From the NCBI GenBank assembly GCA_000469685.2, contig LS997566.1, positions 31,181,496-31,245,495 of the forward strand: a DNA stretch of 64,000 nucleotides, written 5' to 3'. Source of the DNA: Haemonchus contortus (lineage: Eukaryota; Nematoda; Chromadorea; Rhabditida; Trichostrongylidae). Below the pieces are notes generated by a model. It was not told where the DNA came from. It was given only the letters and a program-made list of their open reading frames with translations, and searched no databases. Shown in pieces: positions 13,001 through 24,376 of the stretch; within the stretch, counting starts at the first letter, position 1; every line of letters starts with the position of its first letter. The translations under genes were made by a program, and so were the position numbers.

Positions 13001-13856
13001 CGAGCGATGGCTGCAACAACCACTCGGACAAATCATTACAGTTTTCTTCTGCAAAAGCCGTTGTTTTCAGAGAACGCGTTCTTCGTTGCACATTGTGCAA
13101 TCAGAGGCTTGAGGATACCCATTTCGTGCAGTGCCCCAGCGTTCCAGCTCACAAGTTCTGCTTCCCATGCTCGCGTAACTCCATCAAAAAGCAATGCACC
13201 GGACAGGTGCGTCATCGCCCAGAAAGGCGTTCCTCATATATGCTACTGTAAATCCAATTTGTCATGGATTTCAGGATCTATACTGCCCGTCTGGAGAGAA
13301 ATGCCCATTGGTCAGCAGTGTGATGCCATGGGCGTTCATGCAAAGCGAAATCGCGACTATACTAGGAGACGAGTATGAAGAGTTCAAGCGTCAAAGAGAA
13401 GCTGCCGGTCTCAGTGCTCCCGGGGTTACAACTTCGCAAGCACAGCAGAATACGCAGGTTCGTAATGATTAATTGATTTGAGATGGGAGACAGTAGATAC
13501 TACCGTAAGCGCCCGTTGACGCTTCTTACGATGGATGTATCGGGTAGCTTTGATGTTAAACTAGCTTGGCCCCAAGATGCCAAATCCTGCCACGAACTTT
13601 CAGAGCTTCAGACGGTACAATTCGCCTCAACGAGGCATTAACACCGTCATCCGGTAGCTAAGCAACAGAAGGTCCGGGTCACTTCCCTAAACTTGTAGGC
13701 CTCGTCCCAAAGTACTGGATAGCCAGTTTCTCTAATGGCAAAGTTCTGATTCCCCGTTTTCAGCAACCAGCTCAGCAATCGTCACCAGCTTCAACCACCA
13801 CCTCGAATGCCTCGTCATCTTCCGTCGCTACCACGCCGAATATGATGGTCAACTAA
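10034..13856 (+). CDS. IRF2BP-family transcriptional co-regulator (interferon regulatory factor 2-binding protein homologue)
   Basis: Nuclear co-regulator family (human IRF2BP1, IRF2BP2, IRF2BPL). Nine exons were joined by splice phase: 10034-10206, 10456-10543, 10597-10716, 10811-10934, 10996-11124, 12865-12958, 13071-13206, 13275-13457 and 13764-13856, giving 379 residues. Residues 26-58 form the family's N-terminal C4 zinc finger (Cys 26, 29, 47, 50; motifs [23 protein letters not shown]), continued by [10 protein letters not shown] in exon 2. From residue 249 a C-terminal RING-like domain follows ([50 protein letters not shown]), very close to the vertebrate proteins. A basic-acidic patch [12 protein letters not shown] lies mid-protein. 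The start follows an acceptor-like TGTTGCAG. The protein is shorter than the human ones (over 500 aa) because the linker is short. The 1.74-kb intron 11125-12864 may hide further exons. Retaining the last intron would end the protein at 13472. Confidence 0.93.
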
Positions 13857-13899
13857 CCCCACCGCTACACCTCTTCTAGCCTTTCGAGGTTAGCTCATA

Positions 13900-13905
13900 A
13901 ATAAA
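13900..13905 (+). terminator. Polyadenylation signal of the IRF2BP gene
   Basis: AATAAA lies 44 bases after the stop codon, followed by a T-rich stretch. This is the usual spacing for a nematode 3' UTR. Confidence 0.7.
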
Positions 13906-14639
13906 TCTGAAAAATGTCCTACAAGCTTTGTATATAGCGTATTCTGGTTCACTGACACACTGACATTTCCATTGCTTTTACATTTCTACGATGATCAGCG
14001 TGCGGTCAGAATACCTTTTTATCCGCGAACCCTTTTTTTTCTTGTTACTTTTCGATCTCCCAACAACAAGTGCATGTGTGGGACCATACTCTTGGTTCTA
14101 TTATTTTCTCTCGCGTGTGTTTTGTTTATTCCGATTTATTAATGCCGATTATTTACAGTGTGATATATAGTTTACCGTGTGTATGTGTGTGTGCGACCTC
14201 CATTTTCATCGTGTATTATCAAATAATTGTAGTGTTCGCAACCGATTTCTGTAAGGCTGAAGATTCAGCCGTCGTTAATAACTAGAAAGGCAGCTGCTCG
14301 GCGTTCCTCCCCGAAGAGTTTTGCTTCAAAAATTGTACAATTAAAGGTGTAGCACGCCAAAACCTCGCTTATAGTGAGCAAGAAAGTCGTGGGAGGAGCA
14401 GCCGAGTGGGGCAGTAGAGTAATTGTGTCGTACAAGAGAATATGTGTCGGTTTCCTATACCAAACCGAACTATGGGATTACGGTTTTCATTCTTATCAGC
14501 GATGTTTCTTTTTCTTTTTGCGCAACTATTACAATAAACTCGTTTCGAATACTTTGTCGTCTGCAGATATGTGAATGTTGATTTGTGAATGTATTTGTTG
14601 TTCATTTGAGAAAAGAACTCAAGGGATTCAAAAGTCAGG
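13906..14639. other. Downstream of IRF2BP, no gene seen
   Basis: T-rich with GTGTGTATGTGTGTGTG near 14177. It may contain a longer 3' UTR form; other AATAAA-like motifs lie near 14534. Confidence 0.4.
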
Positions 14640-14930
14640 AATTATTGCCTCTGTCGGGGATGATGCGCCCACGTATTCGACTTCACTTCAGAATAGAAGT
14701 GGCGTATTGAATACGTTTGTGGCCCATACAATGACTTACAGTAGCCAGCCGATGTATACGTCAGTGCAGATTTATCTTTCCGGACGAGTCCGGTACCAAT
14801 TAAACGGAGAGATGGAAGGCTTGATTGGTCTAGGCGGATATCAAACCAGGATTCGCTCCCGTGATCATGCTCATGTGAAGAACGCCACTTGCCATTGCAC
14901 CATCTCCGTCAACCTTTTGATATTCGAAAT
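14640..14930 (-). mobile_element. SINE copy, diverged
   Basis: Minus-strand copy recognisable by AGCCGATGTATACGTCAGTGC, GGACGAGTCCGGTACCAATT and CGCCACTTGCCATTGCACCA (complement of box A region). Box B is degraded. Confidence 0.82.
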
Positions 14931-17159
14931 TTGAAACGGAGCTACACTACTTTATTCCACTGCAGTTGAAGACGTAGAAGAAACATTCCGTGAGATGCAG
15001 TGTAAGGCTCCAACCCTATTGCGTTTCGATTTGAGCAGACGGGAATAAGCCCATAGTCGGACGCACAGCCCACCATGATTTTGAGATTCCTTTTGAGATT
15101 CACGATGATTCTTTGAAATGAATAGCGGAAATGTTGGTCTGAAGTAGTGATTCGGTGGCGAAAAAAGCAAAAAAAAATGCCGACTTTGCGAAAAATAGGG
15201 CTTTCTTAGGGTAATGAAGGTAGGATTAGTGAAAATGGGGGGTTGTACGAGGTTACCATCGGAAAAGGCATGGGAGGGGTATTCGTACGAGTTTTCAATA
15301 GTTGCAATTACGCAAAGAGCTGATTACACGAAACTAAAACTATACAAGACTGCCTTCCGTCCCCATGGGTCACGACCAGTTGCTTCAATTTCCAACATGG
15401 GTGCTTCTTCTCACTCGTGTAGCCTCTACGAAGGTACTAAAAATCGTTCGCTTTTGGGTGTGGCATTCCGCCGGTACAATCTTTGAGCCTTTATAACGCC
15501 CTGTCTGACCGTTTTTCGATCTGACAGCGCTACATATGGTGTGTGAGGAGGCTACAGATTCATCTTAAAAGGTTATCTTAGAAATCGTTTTCTTCATGAA
15601 CTGTGCCTCTAAGAATTGGACGAGATCACCTGATCAGTTTTCCTCTGACAATACTACTAACACTACAAGCGGTTTTCTCCTTATCGTTGTCTTATCGAGT
15701 TCAAAGTTCAAACCTCCATCGCCATGCTGGGTAACCAAGTAGGCAGAGCTACAGCAAGGATAACTGTAGTGTACAGTATGAGGGCCTAGTTGAGAGGCTG
15801 CTCAGATGTTCCGAAGCTGGCGACTTATTCAAGCGGATTCAGGCTACTGTCTAAGCTCGGAGCTATCTCAGGAATCCATCTCACACTGTTGATGGACCCC
15901 TCGAGGTGACCATTTAAAGTGTCTTCTGCATTACCGGGCCTGTTTTGGAACGCTGTACTCAAATCTGCTCTCCGAATTCGCAAAATGATCTTCCAGAGAG
16001 AAATTTTAAATCTTCGGATGAGTCCATCTCGAAAGATTTGGTCATTCTCGAGCAGAAGCCCGCTTCAAGTAGGACCAACGTAAAACATTTTGCAGATTTG
16101 GGATTCTGGTCTAGAAAGTCACAAATCGCCCCATCCAGGAAAGAGCACCAAATGGCGACTTAGTTTTTGGTTTATCTTGAGAATTCCCATGTGTGACAGT
16201 CTTGATATGGAGTGCGAAAAAGATAGCGTGTTCAAAGGCAAACTGTAGACAGCTGACAATGAAGAAGAAAATTCAAGCACTTCTAGAAAGTTGTTTTCAT
16301 GCAGTAATGTGAAGGTGCCCAAAAACAGGTATAGGTTCACTTCTTTCCCCGATACTTCTATCTACAAATGGCATAACCGGTTCAGGTAGAAACCTTAACA
16401 TCCCAAACTCCAGTGTAGACATAATCAATACAATATATATAGTTTCTTAGAAAAAAGAAAAAGGCTTGACAAAATCCAAAACTCCACTTTACAAGGACTT
16501 GAACATTGCCTCACGCCTGTGAGGCGCGACATCTACGAACACCTAAGATATCGCTAAAGGCGGATTGAGATTCTCTCGGCCTAAAGGCACAGTTCACGAT
16601 AATTTTGGAGTATCTGGTTTTAGTGGGCTCCAGAAAAAAAGACGAAAAATTAGGGGTTAGGCGAGAACTTGACGATGGAAGTGTCATGATAGGTGTATTT
16701 GGACGAGCTGTTCAAATGTGCGCCACTGCATACAGCTGGCTGCCGTAATCTGGCGGCGTGCAAGGTTTGGGTCCTAGTGCGAATGGTGCAACCTCAACAG
16801 CTTTAACAAAGCTCAAAAACTCGTCCACTTTGGGTGTGCATGTCGGCTTAGCCGGTTAGGAGCCATTATTACTCCGCACCTTGGCCTTTTTCCGCCCCGA
16901 CTGCGAACCTTAGCCTATCTTTGGGGGTCAGAGATTCATAAAAGGGAAGAGATTCAGGAACCATTTTAAAGAGAACTGTGACTTTCAAGCTTCAAGTAGC
17001 CATTTGGACTTATGATCCACCACAAGACAAATGAGGTTCAAAAAAGTTTGTGTAGCCGAAATCAGACAGCCCACCCCACCCTGTTACTAAGTGCTCTCAA
17101 ACAAATGTAAGATGGCAATCAGGTACTGCAGTTCAATCTGAAGCTTCTATTATTTGGGT
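14931..17159. other. No gene seen
   Basis: Short frames only, none with splice support or recognisable motif. Confidence 0.45.
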
Positions 17160-17656
17160 TCTGCGACGCTTTTTCGCTCATAGCTTTTTTCTTAGCGAAC
17201 CAAATCGCGCGAAATTCGCACATGTTTAACTAGAGCATAATTCACACTATCCAACACTATTTGACTGCAAACAGCAATATCCGTATAACTAAGAGCAAGG
17301 GTTGGTTGGTAGTAGACTTCGCCAAAAGCAAAGTTAGTGATGTCTGCAGTTATTCGCACCTTATGGCCGCTTTTCTCCTCTACTGAGTTCGGCATTAGCG
17401 CTTTTACATTTTGGACTTGGCGAAAATGAAAAAGATCCCAAAAAACCATCATCCGGATTTCCAGTTGATTTTGAGTCCAAGCTCTTTGGGACATCTGGGA
17501 CATGATCAGATTGCAGGTTGATAGTGGTAAATATTCACAACACACCCACGCTCCAAATATAGAAATTCCGCATGATTAGATCCAGTAGGAAAGGAGTTAC
17601 AACTGAAAAGTACAACTGAATAAGTATTTGGTCGAAGACTTTCGAGCGCTACTGTA
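17160..17656 (+). mobile_element. Same MITE family, left end lost
   Basis: Colinear with 46146-46638 (shared CGCGCGAAATT, ATGTTTAACTAGAGCATA, GATCCAGTAGGAAAGGAGTT) and ending GAGCGCTACTGTA. The left inverted terminus is missing: sequence before GACGCTTTTTCGCTCATAG is unrelated. The open frame on its minus strand (17545-17192) is not a gene. Confidence 0.8.
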
Positions 17657-18186
17657 TATACTCGATATCAATTTGCTTCATGAGCGTATATAATCAATTT
17701 TTTATCCGTTTCGCACCACCAGCATTCATTCTCAGTAACCTTAAAGTGCTCCGATTATACTCTTTTCTGCTAGACCGTGTGTTCGTTTCATAAGAAGTAT
17801 GATCATTTTAAATGGTTTATGTAAGTTTTCCATGTAATTTATGGTTTCGAAAAGACAATGAGGAAACGATCTTAGAGTGCTACGTGCATACGTGACGATG
17901 CTTTCTACCCATACCCACAAATCACAGTTGAAATCAATACTCAGCAACACTCAAAAACGAGTCAATCGAAATAAATAGCTGACAGAAATTCATTATAAAC
18001 AAGATTTATAACCAATTAATAAACTGTACAAGTAGTGTCAGAAATAAGGCTAACCGACTGAAAGAAACGTTGCAGTAGCACGTTCACACGAGACGAGGAA
18101 TTCGAGAAAATCCAATGCTCACAGAAAGGCTGGGATGAGACGATAAAGACGTTCGAGAATGAACTTCTCCTATTCCGAAGGAGACC

Positions 18187-18615
18187 ATGTCGAATGGTTT
18201 CTGGATACTTCTTCTAGCAACATCACGTATCGTTCACGAGGAATGCGAATGTCCTGATGATAACAGCGCTGGTACCACAGCTCCTCCTATGATCGCTACT
18301 AGCTCCTTGATTGTGAAGCTCGTTCCGCCTGCAAAGTTCAAGTTCATACTCAAGATTAGGTTTGTTTGGTGAAAATCCTCTACTCAAACAAGCAATTTGC
18401 TGAATAAACACAAATTTGAGAGGACATACGGCACGTGATAGGTTTAACAAATGGGTAAAGTGGTTTGCTCTGCACGTTCTCGAATCACATGATACCCGAT
18501 ACCGCGATGATACTGCATATCGCGTAAGTAAACACCAACAGCTCAACTCTTAACCGCCTCATTCCTATAGCAGTTGACTTCGAAGGATCACAATTCCAGA
18601 CTATTCTGGACGTGA
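18187..18615 (+). CDS. Unrecognised small protein with hydrophobic N-terminus, three exons
   Basis: Exons 18187-18359, 18421-18523 and 18571-18615 join in phases 2 and 0 to give 106 residues ending DHNSRLFWT and TGA. The first 15 residues (MSNGFWILLLATSRI) could be a signal peptide, followed by an acidic Cys pair (EECECPDD). Exon 2 encodes a basic and aromatic stretch (RFNKWVKWFALHV). The second intron has a consensus GTAAGT donor and ends TATAGCAG, so two acceptors three bases apart are possible. The first intron ends in the less usual TTTGAG, which is the weak point of this model. No family is recognised. Confidence 0.4.
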
Positions 18616-19280
18616 CCCACCCGCCTCGCAAGACGCCGACACGTGCATCAGTTACTAGTCATCAGAAGCTGTACACTCGGGCAACTTCAACTTCAACCGT
18701 TTCTTCCAATTCATGGCCCAAATATGAGATTCGCTCGGGATTGCAAGAGAGCCGGCTGGAGGAACACTCAGTTTACATCATAATCCGATATTTGCCAAAG
18801 ATCATTATCACACCAGTACTTCGATTGCCAAAAAAACAAGATAACAAAAACTTCTGTTATACCCAGCCGGTAGGCCAAGTTCAAGACCAAGCTGGAGACC
18901 GTCAGCTCTCTTACATTAGTCATCTCTTTTCTCATCATCCTACTATATTTAACGCGCTAGATGCGTGCGCGTGTGTCTGTCCGAAAATTTCTTACTCTTG
19001 CCCCCGTGGACATAGAGCGTTCAAATTCGGGAGAGGAACAAACGACAGGATGGGAACACTGATGATAGGTGGCGAGACTGGATTCCGCCCTCAGGGTTGT
19101 AGGAGAGCGGTCGCAGTGGGAGGGCGGAGCAAGAGCGGAATGAGCGTAATCTGTGTAGAAATATGCAGCCAAGTGGTTTAAGGGAGAATTAACTATGCAA
19201 CTTTCAGTATAAATAGAAATCGTAATAAACTGTAATAGAGGAATAATGTATTCCTCAAAACAAAAGACTTATTAGGTGCG
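18616..19280. other. No supported gene; open frame continues after the small three-exon gene
   Basis: The plus frame from 18612 to 19181 is open but lies in a different frame from the modelled gene and has no recognisable motif. It may be an alternative 3' exon. Confidence 0.3.
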
Positions 19281-19295
19281 CTTATCTTAAGTAAA

Positions 19296-19595
19296 AAGGA
19301 TAAAGGATAAAGGTTTTGGCGTTAATCAATCCCGTCTGAGGGATGCGTCCCCGCACTCGACTTCCATTCAGAATCGTAGTGGCGTAATGAGTGCGTATGT
19401 GGCCTATACAATGACTTGCGGTGGCCAGCCGATGTACAAGTCAGTGCTTTTATCCTCCCAGACGAGTCTGGTACCAATTCACCGATCCCGGAGGGATGGA
19501 GGGCTTGGATGGCCTAGGCGGGCATCGATCCGGGATTCGAACCCCTGACCGTGCGTGTGATATGGTGCGCCACTTGCCACTACACCACCTCCGCC
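19296..19595 (-). mobile_element. Full-length tRNA-derived SINE with 15-bp target duplication
   Basis: 300 bp on the minus strand. Its 5' end is tRNA-like with box A (TAGTGGCAAGTGG) and box B (GGTTCGAATCC) for RNA polymerase III. The body contains the conserved GCCTAGGC, GGTACCAGACT and ATAAAAGCACTGACTTG segments, and it ends in a CCTTTATCCTTTATCC tail. CTTATCTTAAGTAAA is repeated exactly at 19281-19295 and 19596-19610, showing target-primed retroposition. This is the reference copy for the other SINE entries. Confidence 0.93.
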
Positions 19596-19624
19596 CTTAT
19601 CTTAAGTAAAGTAAGTCTAAAGTC

Positions 19625-19910
19625 AAATGATGAAAACTTCCGGCGGCGAACCCCTCCTTCACCTTCAATCCGACTCTGTCAGAATAGTAATAGTGTTTGT
19701 GAACGTATGTGGCGTTAACAATGACTTGGGATAACCACCCGAGGTGAAATTCGATTCCCTTATTTTTTCCACAAGGTCTGGCACCGAATATACGATCCGG
19801 AAGGGATGAAGGTATAGTTGGCAATACGGGCATCGAATCGGGATTCATCCTCCCGACCAAAGCTTGAAGTAATGCTCATTTAGTAGTACGCCACCTCCAC
19901 CTTCACACCG
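19625..19910 (-). mobile_element. Old SINE copy adjacent to the young one
   Basis: Diverged minus-strand copy (CAATGACTTGGGATAACC, GGGCATCGAATCGGGATTC, TACGCCACCTCCACC). The young SINE sits directly to its left, separated by the target duplication. Confidence 0.72.
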
Positions 19911-20959
19911 TTCGATCACGGGGACACACTTTTAATGTCACTATGAGCTAATCATACGAGAGGCAAGAAAAAAGCAGGAAGGAGTGAAAAAATTTCCCGA
20001 GATATATACCGGCATAAATGAGTTCATCATATGAGAAAAACGTTTGTTCGCACTCAGTTTTCAAACCGAAACCTTCACAGAAAAACCAAAATCCCCCTCA
20101 AGTTTTCCGAAGCAATAAAAGTACGCATCCAGATTTTAGTTCGATGGGAAATTCGTGTGAGTTTTGCTGTTATTTATATATGGCAAAGTTTCGTTCTGCA
20201 CAATTTCGCTGATGCTATCCATCTTCATGGCGAAGATCGAAAATAAACGCCATCGGGACGAATCATTCTTTTGCCTTGGATGCGTTCGCATTAAAACTTA
20301 CACGCCCTCAGGAACTTACTCATTACTCGTCCGAGCCTCATCAAAATTTCCATCTCTCTGGAGGTGATCGACTTCTACTACGCTGGTCTGAGACGATGGA
20401 AAACCACATCATCTACAGTACATGAGCCATCTGCTAGCTCAATGCTATTGTTGGGTGCAGAGAGTTTACCGAGAAGGACCCAATGAGTCAACGAGATCAT
20501 CAGATTTCGAATGAAAGCTAATGTGAGTGAGAATTAAACATCATGAGTGAGAATTACCGCACAAAAAGGGAAATATTTCGTCGTAGGTTTCTATTTCACC
20601 ATGACAGCTTAAGTAGTAATCAAAGATCCACCAAAGCTCTGGGGAGCGCGATGGCCAGGAGCCTCCTGTGACAGTCGCAATGAGGCTCATGCTTGGCAGA
20701 ACTATGCAAACAACGAAGATGAGCACCTACACATGAATGGGCGGGACACTGTTTTGTTAAAAATATAAGGAAAGGGCTGACAAAAAACACATGCTTGTAT
20801 CCTAATGTACATTATACGCAGTTAATGTGCACATGTACGTATCACACTTCCCTTCACTACTTATCAGTTGAGGCCACTAAAATGTGACAAAAGCAGCGAT
20901 TTCACTTAGGATAACGAATTTTGTTGTATCTCTTGTTTTTCTGTGGCTTCTACGATCAC

Positions 20960-21690
20960 TATTGTTAAGCAGACTTTTCAGTGCCGCTCCCGAGAATATC
21001 CAGTGTCATTTGAAATGAAAGACATGACAGTCTACGTCGACGGCCGCTTCTTGCATCACCTTCGTTTTGCAGACGACACCGTGCACATAAAACGGAACAG
21101 GGGAAAGGAGAAAGCAGGAGAAACGATGCTGGCCGTATTTGACAACGCTTGTGGAAAGATCGGCTCAAGACTGAACCTGTTGAAGACGATGTTCATGAAA
21201 AACGGATCGGTATGTGATGCTTCTTCAAGACGGAACGAATATTTCTCAATCTTCCAGTTACTGTAACTAGGTCGAGAAGTCGAGAGGTGATGGAAGACCT
21301 AATCCGGATCTGAGCAAAAGGAAACCAGCGGCGTGGGGAGCATCTCGGAACATCAAGGGAGAAGTGAAAGAGGCAAAGAACATTTTCAGCTCCGTCAACG
21401 AACGAAGATCAGGGATGTCGTCGATTACGCCAAGAAATCGAAAATCAGGAGGGCTGGACACGTCATTCGATATCGTGAAGACCGATGGGTCAGGATAGTT
21501 GGTGACTGGACCACCCGGAAGGTAAAACGATGTCCGCCAGCGCAACGGTAAGAGTTCTTCACAAAAGCTCTGAACGGAAGAAATGCGGGTGTGGTGCAGT
21601 AGAATCGAAATCATCGCTCGCGGCGAGAGAGACGCTGCGCGCGAAGGAATGTCACAGAACGCAGCAGCGAGTAAGAAATACAGGAACAAA
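20960..21690 (+). mobile_element. RTE LINE fragment (palm and C-terminal part)
   Basis: YVDGRFLHHLRFADDTV keeps the catalytic Asp pair, followed by FDNACGKIGSRLNLLKTMFM. After 21250, frameshifted pieces continue through the arm and C-terminal block (KIRRAGHVIRYREDRWVR near 21440). The 5' part of the element is absent, as usual for 5'-truncated LINE copies. Confidence 0.85.
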
Positions 21691-22679
21691 AAAACTAACA
21701 TTAGAATGATGCCGAAAGTAATAATCTAATAGGGACTGAGCTATATTAAGAACGCAAGAACTGTAATAACGATGCAAATGGTCAGCGACAGCCGCGTGCG
21801 GCGGATCCATTCCACAAAACCGTTCCTACTGCCCGTCTCCCAAGAAATGCTATACATCATGTCCCTCAAGCAAAGACAATCCATCAGACAACTTTGGCCT
21901 CCGACAGGGACGAATGGAGGCTTCACCCAAACGAAGAAATCAATGATTAACGGGACGACAGGTGACACAGGAGATCCTAGGCGTCGATTAAGATCACATT
22001 CTCCCTTCATTTTGATAGTAGTATTTGCAAGAAACTTATCCATGCACCCACCTCTGAAATCTTCACGAAAGCAATAACATGAAAGAGGGGGAGCTAGCCA
22101 TCGCAACTAGAGTTCAGTATTGAGTGGTACCTGAGTATCTCCAGTTACTGCTACAGTACCACCTCTCTCAATCGTGAGGCGATTCCACAGACACTACGAC
22201 AAGAGACTTGCAGCATTTATGGTAACACAAAATATAGTTACGGTATATATTACCAGTTTGGCTATGCACGCTAACGCGCGCAGTATATGTCGACGGCCAC
22301 TTATCCACGATGGAGTCATTCAGCGGAATGTTGGACAATCAGAATAAGATAGTTTTCTCTAGATTCGATCGCTGAACTGCTGATAGCATCACGCTCGATA
22401 TATTTGAGCACAGTTATTAGTGGTTGATCATAGCTCCGTTCACCTTAGTGCAAACCCTTTCCACAATAAACTTGACCACCCTTCTTTTGACTGCTCCAAA
22501 CCATTTTCCCGCATTCCAGAAAGTTTTTGAAGAGATGAATTTGTGGTCCCAGCCCCGCTTCCATGTGCCAGCTCCGCCCCCTTCGAGGACTTGACTACAT
22601 TTGTTCCAATTCCTCTCACCACTTTTTTCCCGCGTTCTTGAACGTTTCTGAACAAAGCTTAGAAATTTGGATCTAAGCC
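21691..22679. other. No clear gene; candidate region for the missing ZIP9 last exon
   Basis: The minus-strand frame at 22106-21741 ends in a hydrophobic LSLTICIVITVLAFLI, but it has no residues typical of ZIP9 and no matching phase was established. Confidence 0.3.
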
Positions 22680-23600
22680 CCGCCCACTTTGGTGCCAGCC
22701 CCACCCACTTCGTTCTTTACACCTTGACGATTTCCCCGCATCCCAGAATGTTTCTGAATAGGGTTATAAATTTTTGATCTAAGCCCCGCCCACAATGGTG
22801 CCAGCCCCGCCCACTTTCGGGATTTGACCACATTTGTTCTTTTACACCATGACACCTTTTTCCCGCATCCCAGAACGTTTCTGAATGGAGTTATAAATTT
22901 TTGATCTAAGCCCCGCCCACTTTTGTGCCAGCCCCGCCCACTTTCGGGATTTGACCACATTTGTTCTTTTACACCATGACACCTTTTTCCCGCATCCCAG
23001 AACGTTTCTGAATGGAGTTATAAATTTTTGATCTAAGCCCCGCCCACTTTCGGGATTTGACCACATTTATTCTTTTACACCCTGGTACCTTTTTGCCGCA
23101 TCCCAGAACGTTTCTGAATAGGGTTATAAATTTTTGATCTAAGCCCCGCCCACTTTGGTGCCAGCCCCCGCCCACTTTCGGGATTTGACCACATTTGTTC
23201 TTTTACACCATGACACCTTTTTCCCGCATCCCAGAACGTTTCTGAATGGAGTTAGAAATTTTTGATCTAAGCCCCGCCCACTTTTGTGCCAGCCCCGCCC
23301 ACTTTCGGGATTTGACCACATTTATTCTTTTACACCCTGGTACCTTTTTGCCGCATCCCAGAACGTTTCTGAATGGAGTTATAAATTTTTGATCTAAGCC
23401 CCGCCCACTCTTTTGCCAGCCCCGCCCACTTTCGAGATTTGACCACATTTATTCTTTTACACCCTGGTACCTTTTTGCCGCATCCCAGAACGTTTCTGAA
23501 TAGAGTTATAAATTTTTGATCTAAGCCCCGCCCACTTTGGTGCCAGCCCCGCCCACTTTCGGGATTTGACCACATTTGTCCCATTACCTCTAGCCACTTT
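22680..23600. repeat. 127-bp tandem satellite array
   Basis: About seven near-identical monomers; the landmark TTTTTGATCTAAGCCCC recurs near 22771, 22898, 23025, 23131, 23259, 23386 and 23513. Spacing is 127 bp except one 106-bp unit that lost about 21 bp. Each unit carries CCCGCCCACTTTCGGGATTT and CGCATCCCAGAACGTTTCTG. Two variants occur (CATGACACC/TTCCCGC and CCTGGTACC/TTGCCGC). Degenerate units extend to about 22540 and 23670. All open frames here are repeat artefacts. Confidence 0.95.
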
Positions 23601-23639
23601 TTTTCCGCATTCTATAACTTTTCCGAACGAAGTTACACT

Positions 23640-24140
23640 CATTTTTGAAAAGTAGCTTTCACCTCAACGCACGCCCCGCCCCTCGTGGGCGGGGCTTCGC
23701 TATACTTAGGCATGCTCAGCACGCATAGGGCCTTGATCACCCCTTTTGCTTTTTTTCCTGGCCTCGACGTCTTCGTTAAATCGAGTTATGAATCTCTGTG
23801 GAAAGTACCGCCCACTGCGAGAACGCTCCGCCCAGCGCCGGTAAGTTTCCTTTATTTTGATTGTTAACCCACCCCTCACCTTTGCACATTTTTTCCTGGT
23901 GTCCGGAATGTTATGAGACCGAATTAGAAGAATTCGCCCATGACCCCGCCCAATTCCGGCGCATGCCCCGCCCCTTGGGGGCGGGGCTCCGCTAGGCTCA
24001 CGTGTGCTCTGTTGCACTTACCCTATGCTCAACTCATTCCAAACTTGACCCGACTTCTCCACGTGTTTCTTCACGTTATATCGAATTTCCGTACAAACAA
24101 ACAAACAGACAAACAGACAGACAGACAGACAGAGCGCTTT
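23640..24140 (+). repeat. GC-hairpin repeat with CAGA-rich tail
   Basis: Two near-perfect palindromes (GCCCCGCCC-5-GGGCGGGGC at 23673-23695 and a similar one at 23965-23987) lie in T-rich sequence. A tail of AAACAAACAGACAGACAG repeats follows, then AGCGCTTTATATATAGTAAG. The block continues directly from the satellite and shares its CCGCCCA motifs, so both may be parts of one larger element. Related blocks lie at 43860-44110 and 45490-46109. Confidence 0.75.
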
Positions 24141-24376
24141 ATATATAGTAAGGATGATTTCTCACAATATGGATACCACACATCCATTCAGACAGAGTTA
24201 ATGGGCACCTATTATGATTTACGAAATTGCATCATCTGAAATCTAGGTGCTATCTGACGCAAACTTAAGTTCTTATCAGTCTTCCTTCAACAGTAATAAC
24301 GACGAAAAAACACTGTTCACTATACTAACACCTCGTTATCCTAATGAATAAGGGAAAACCAAAAAGCAAGACTTAC

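Noticed and set aside
17192..17545. 117-codon minus frame
   Set aside because: It lies in a MITE copy; the equivalent region at 46146-46638 does not keep the frame.
18612..19181. 189-codon plus frame starting in the last exon of the small gene
   Set aside because: Different frame from the phase-consistent model and no recognisable motif; kept only as a possible alternative.
20541..20726. Minus frame VLIFVVCIVLPSMSLIATVTGG as the missing last exon of ZIP9
   Set aside because: Hydrophobic and preceded by an acceptor, but the hydrophobic frame needs phase 0 whereas the last ZIP9 exon ends in phase 1, and the distance is 3.6 kb.
22680..23600. Regular repeats considered as a CRISPR-like array
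   Set aside because: Monomers are contiguous with no unique spacers, and the setting is eukaryotic; it is satellite DNA.
22417..23642. Series of minus-strand frames with repeated GRGLDQKFIT-like protein
   Set aside because: They follow the 127-bp satellite; 127 is not a multiple of three, so each unit shifts frame and the frames end within one or two units.
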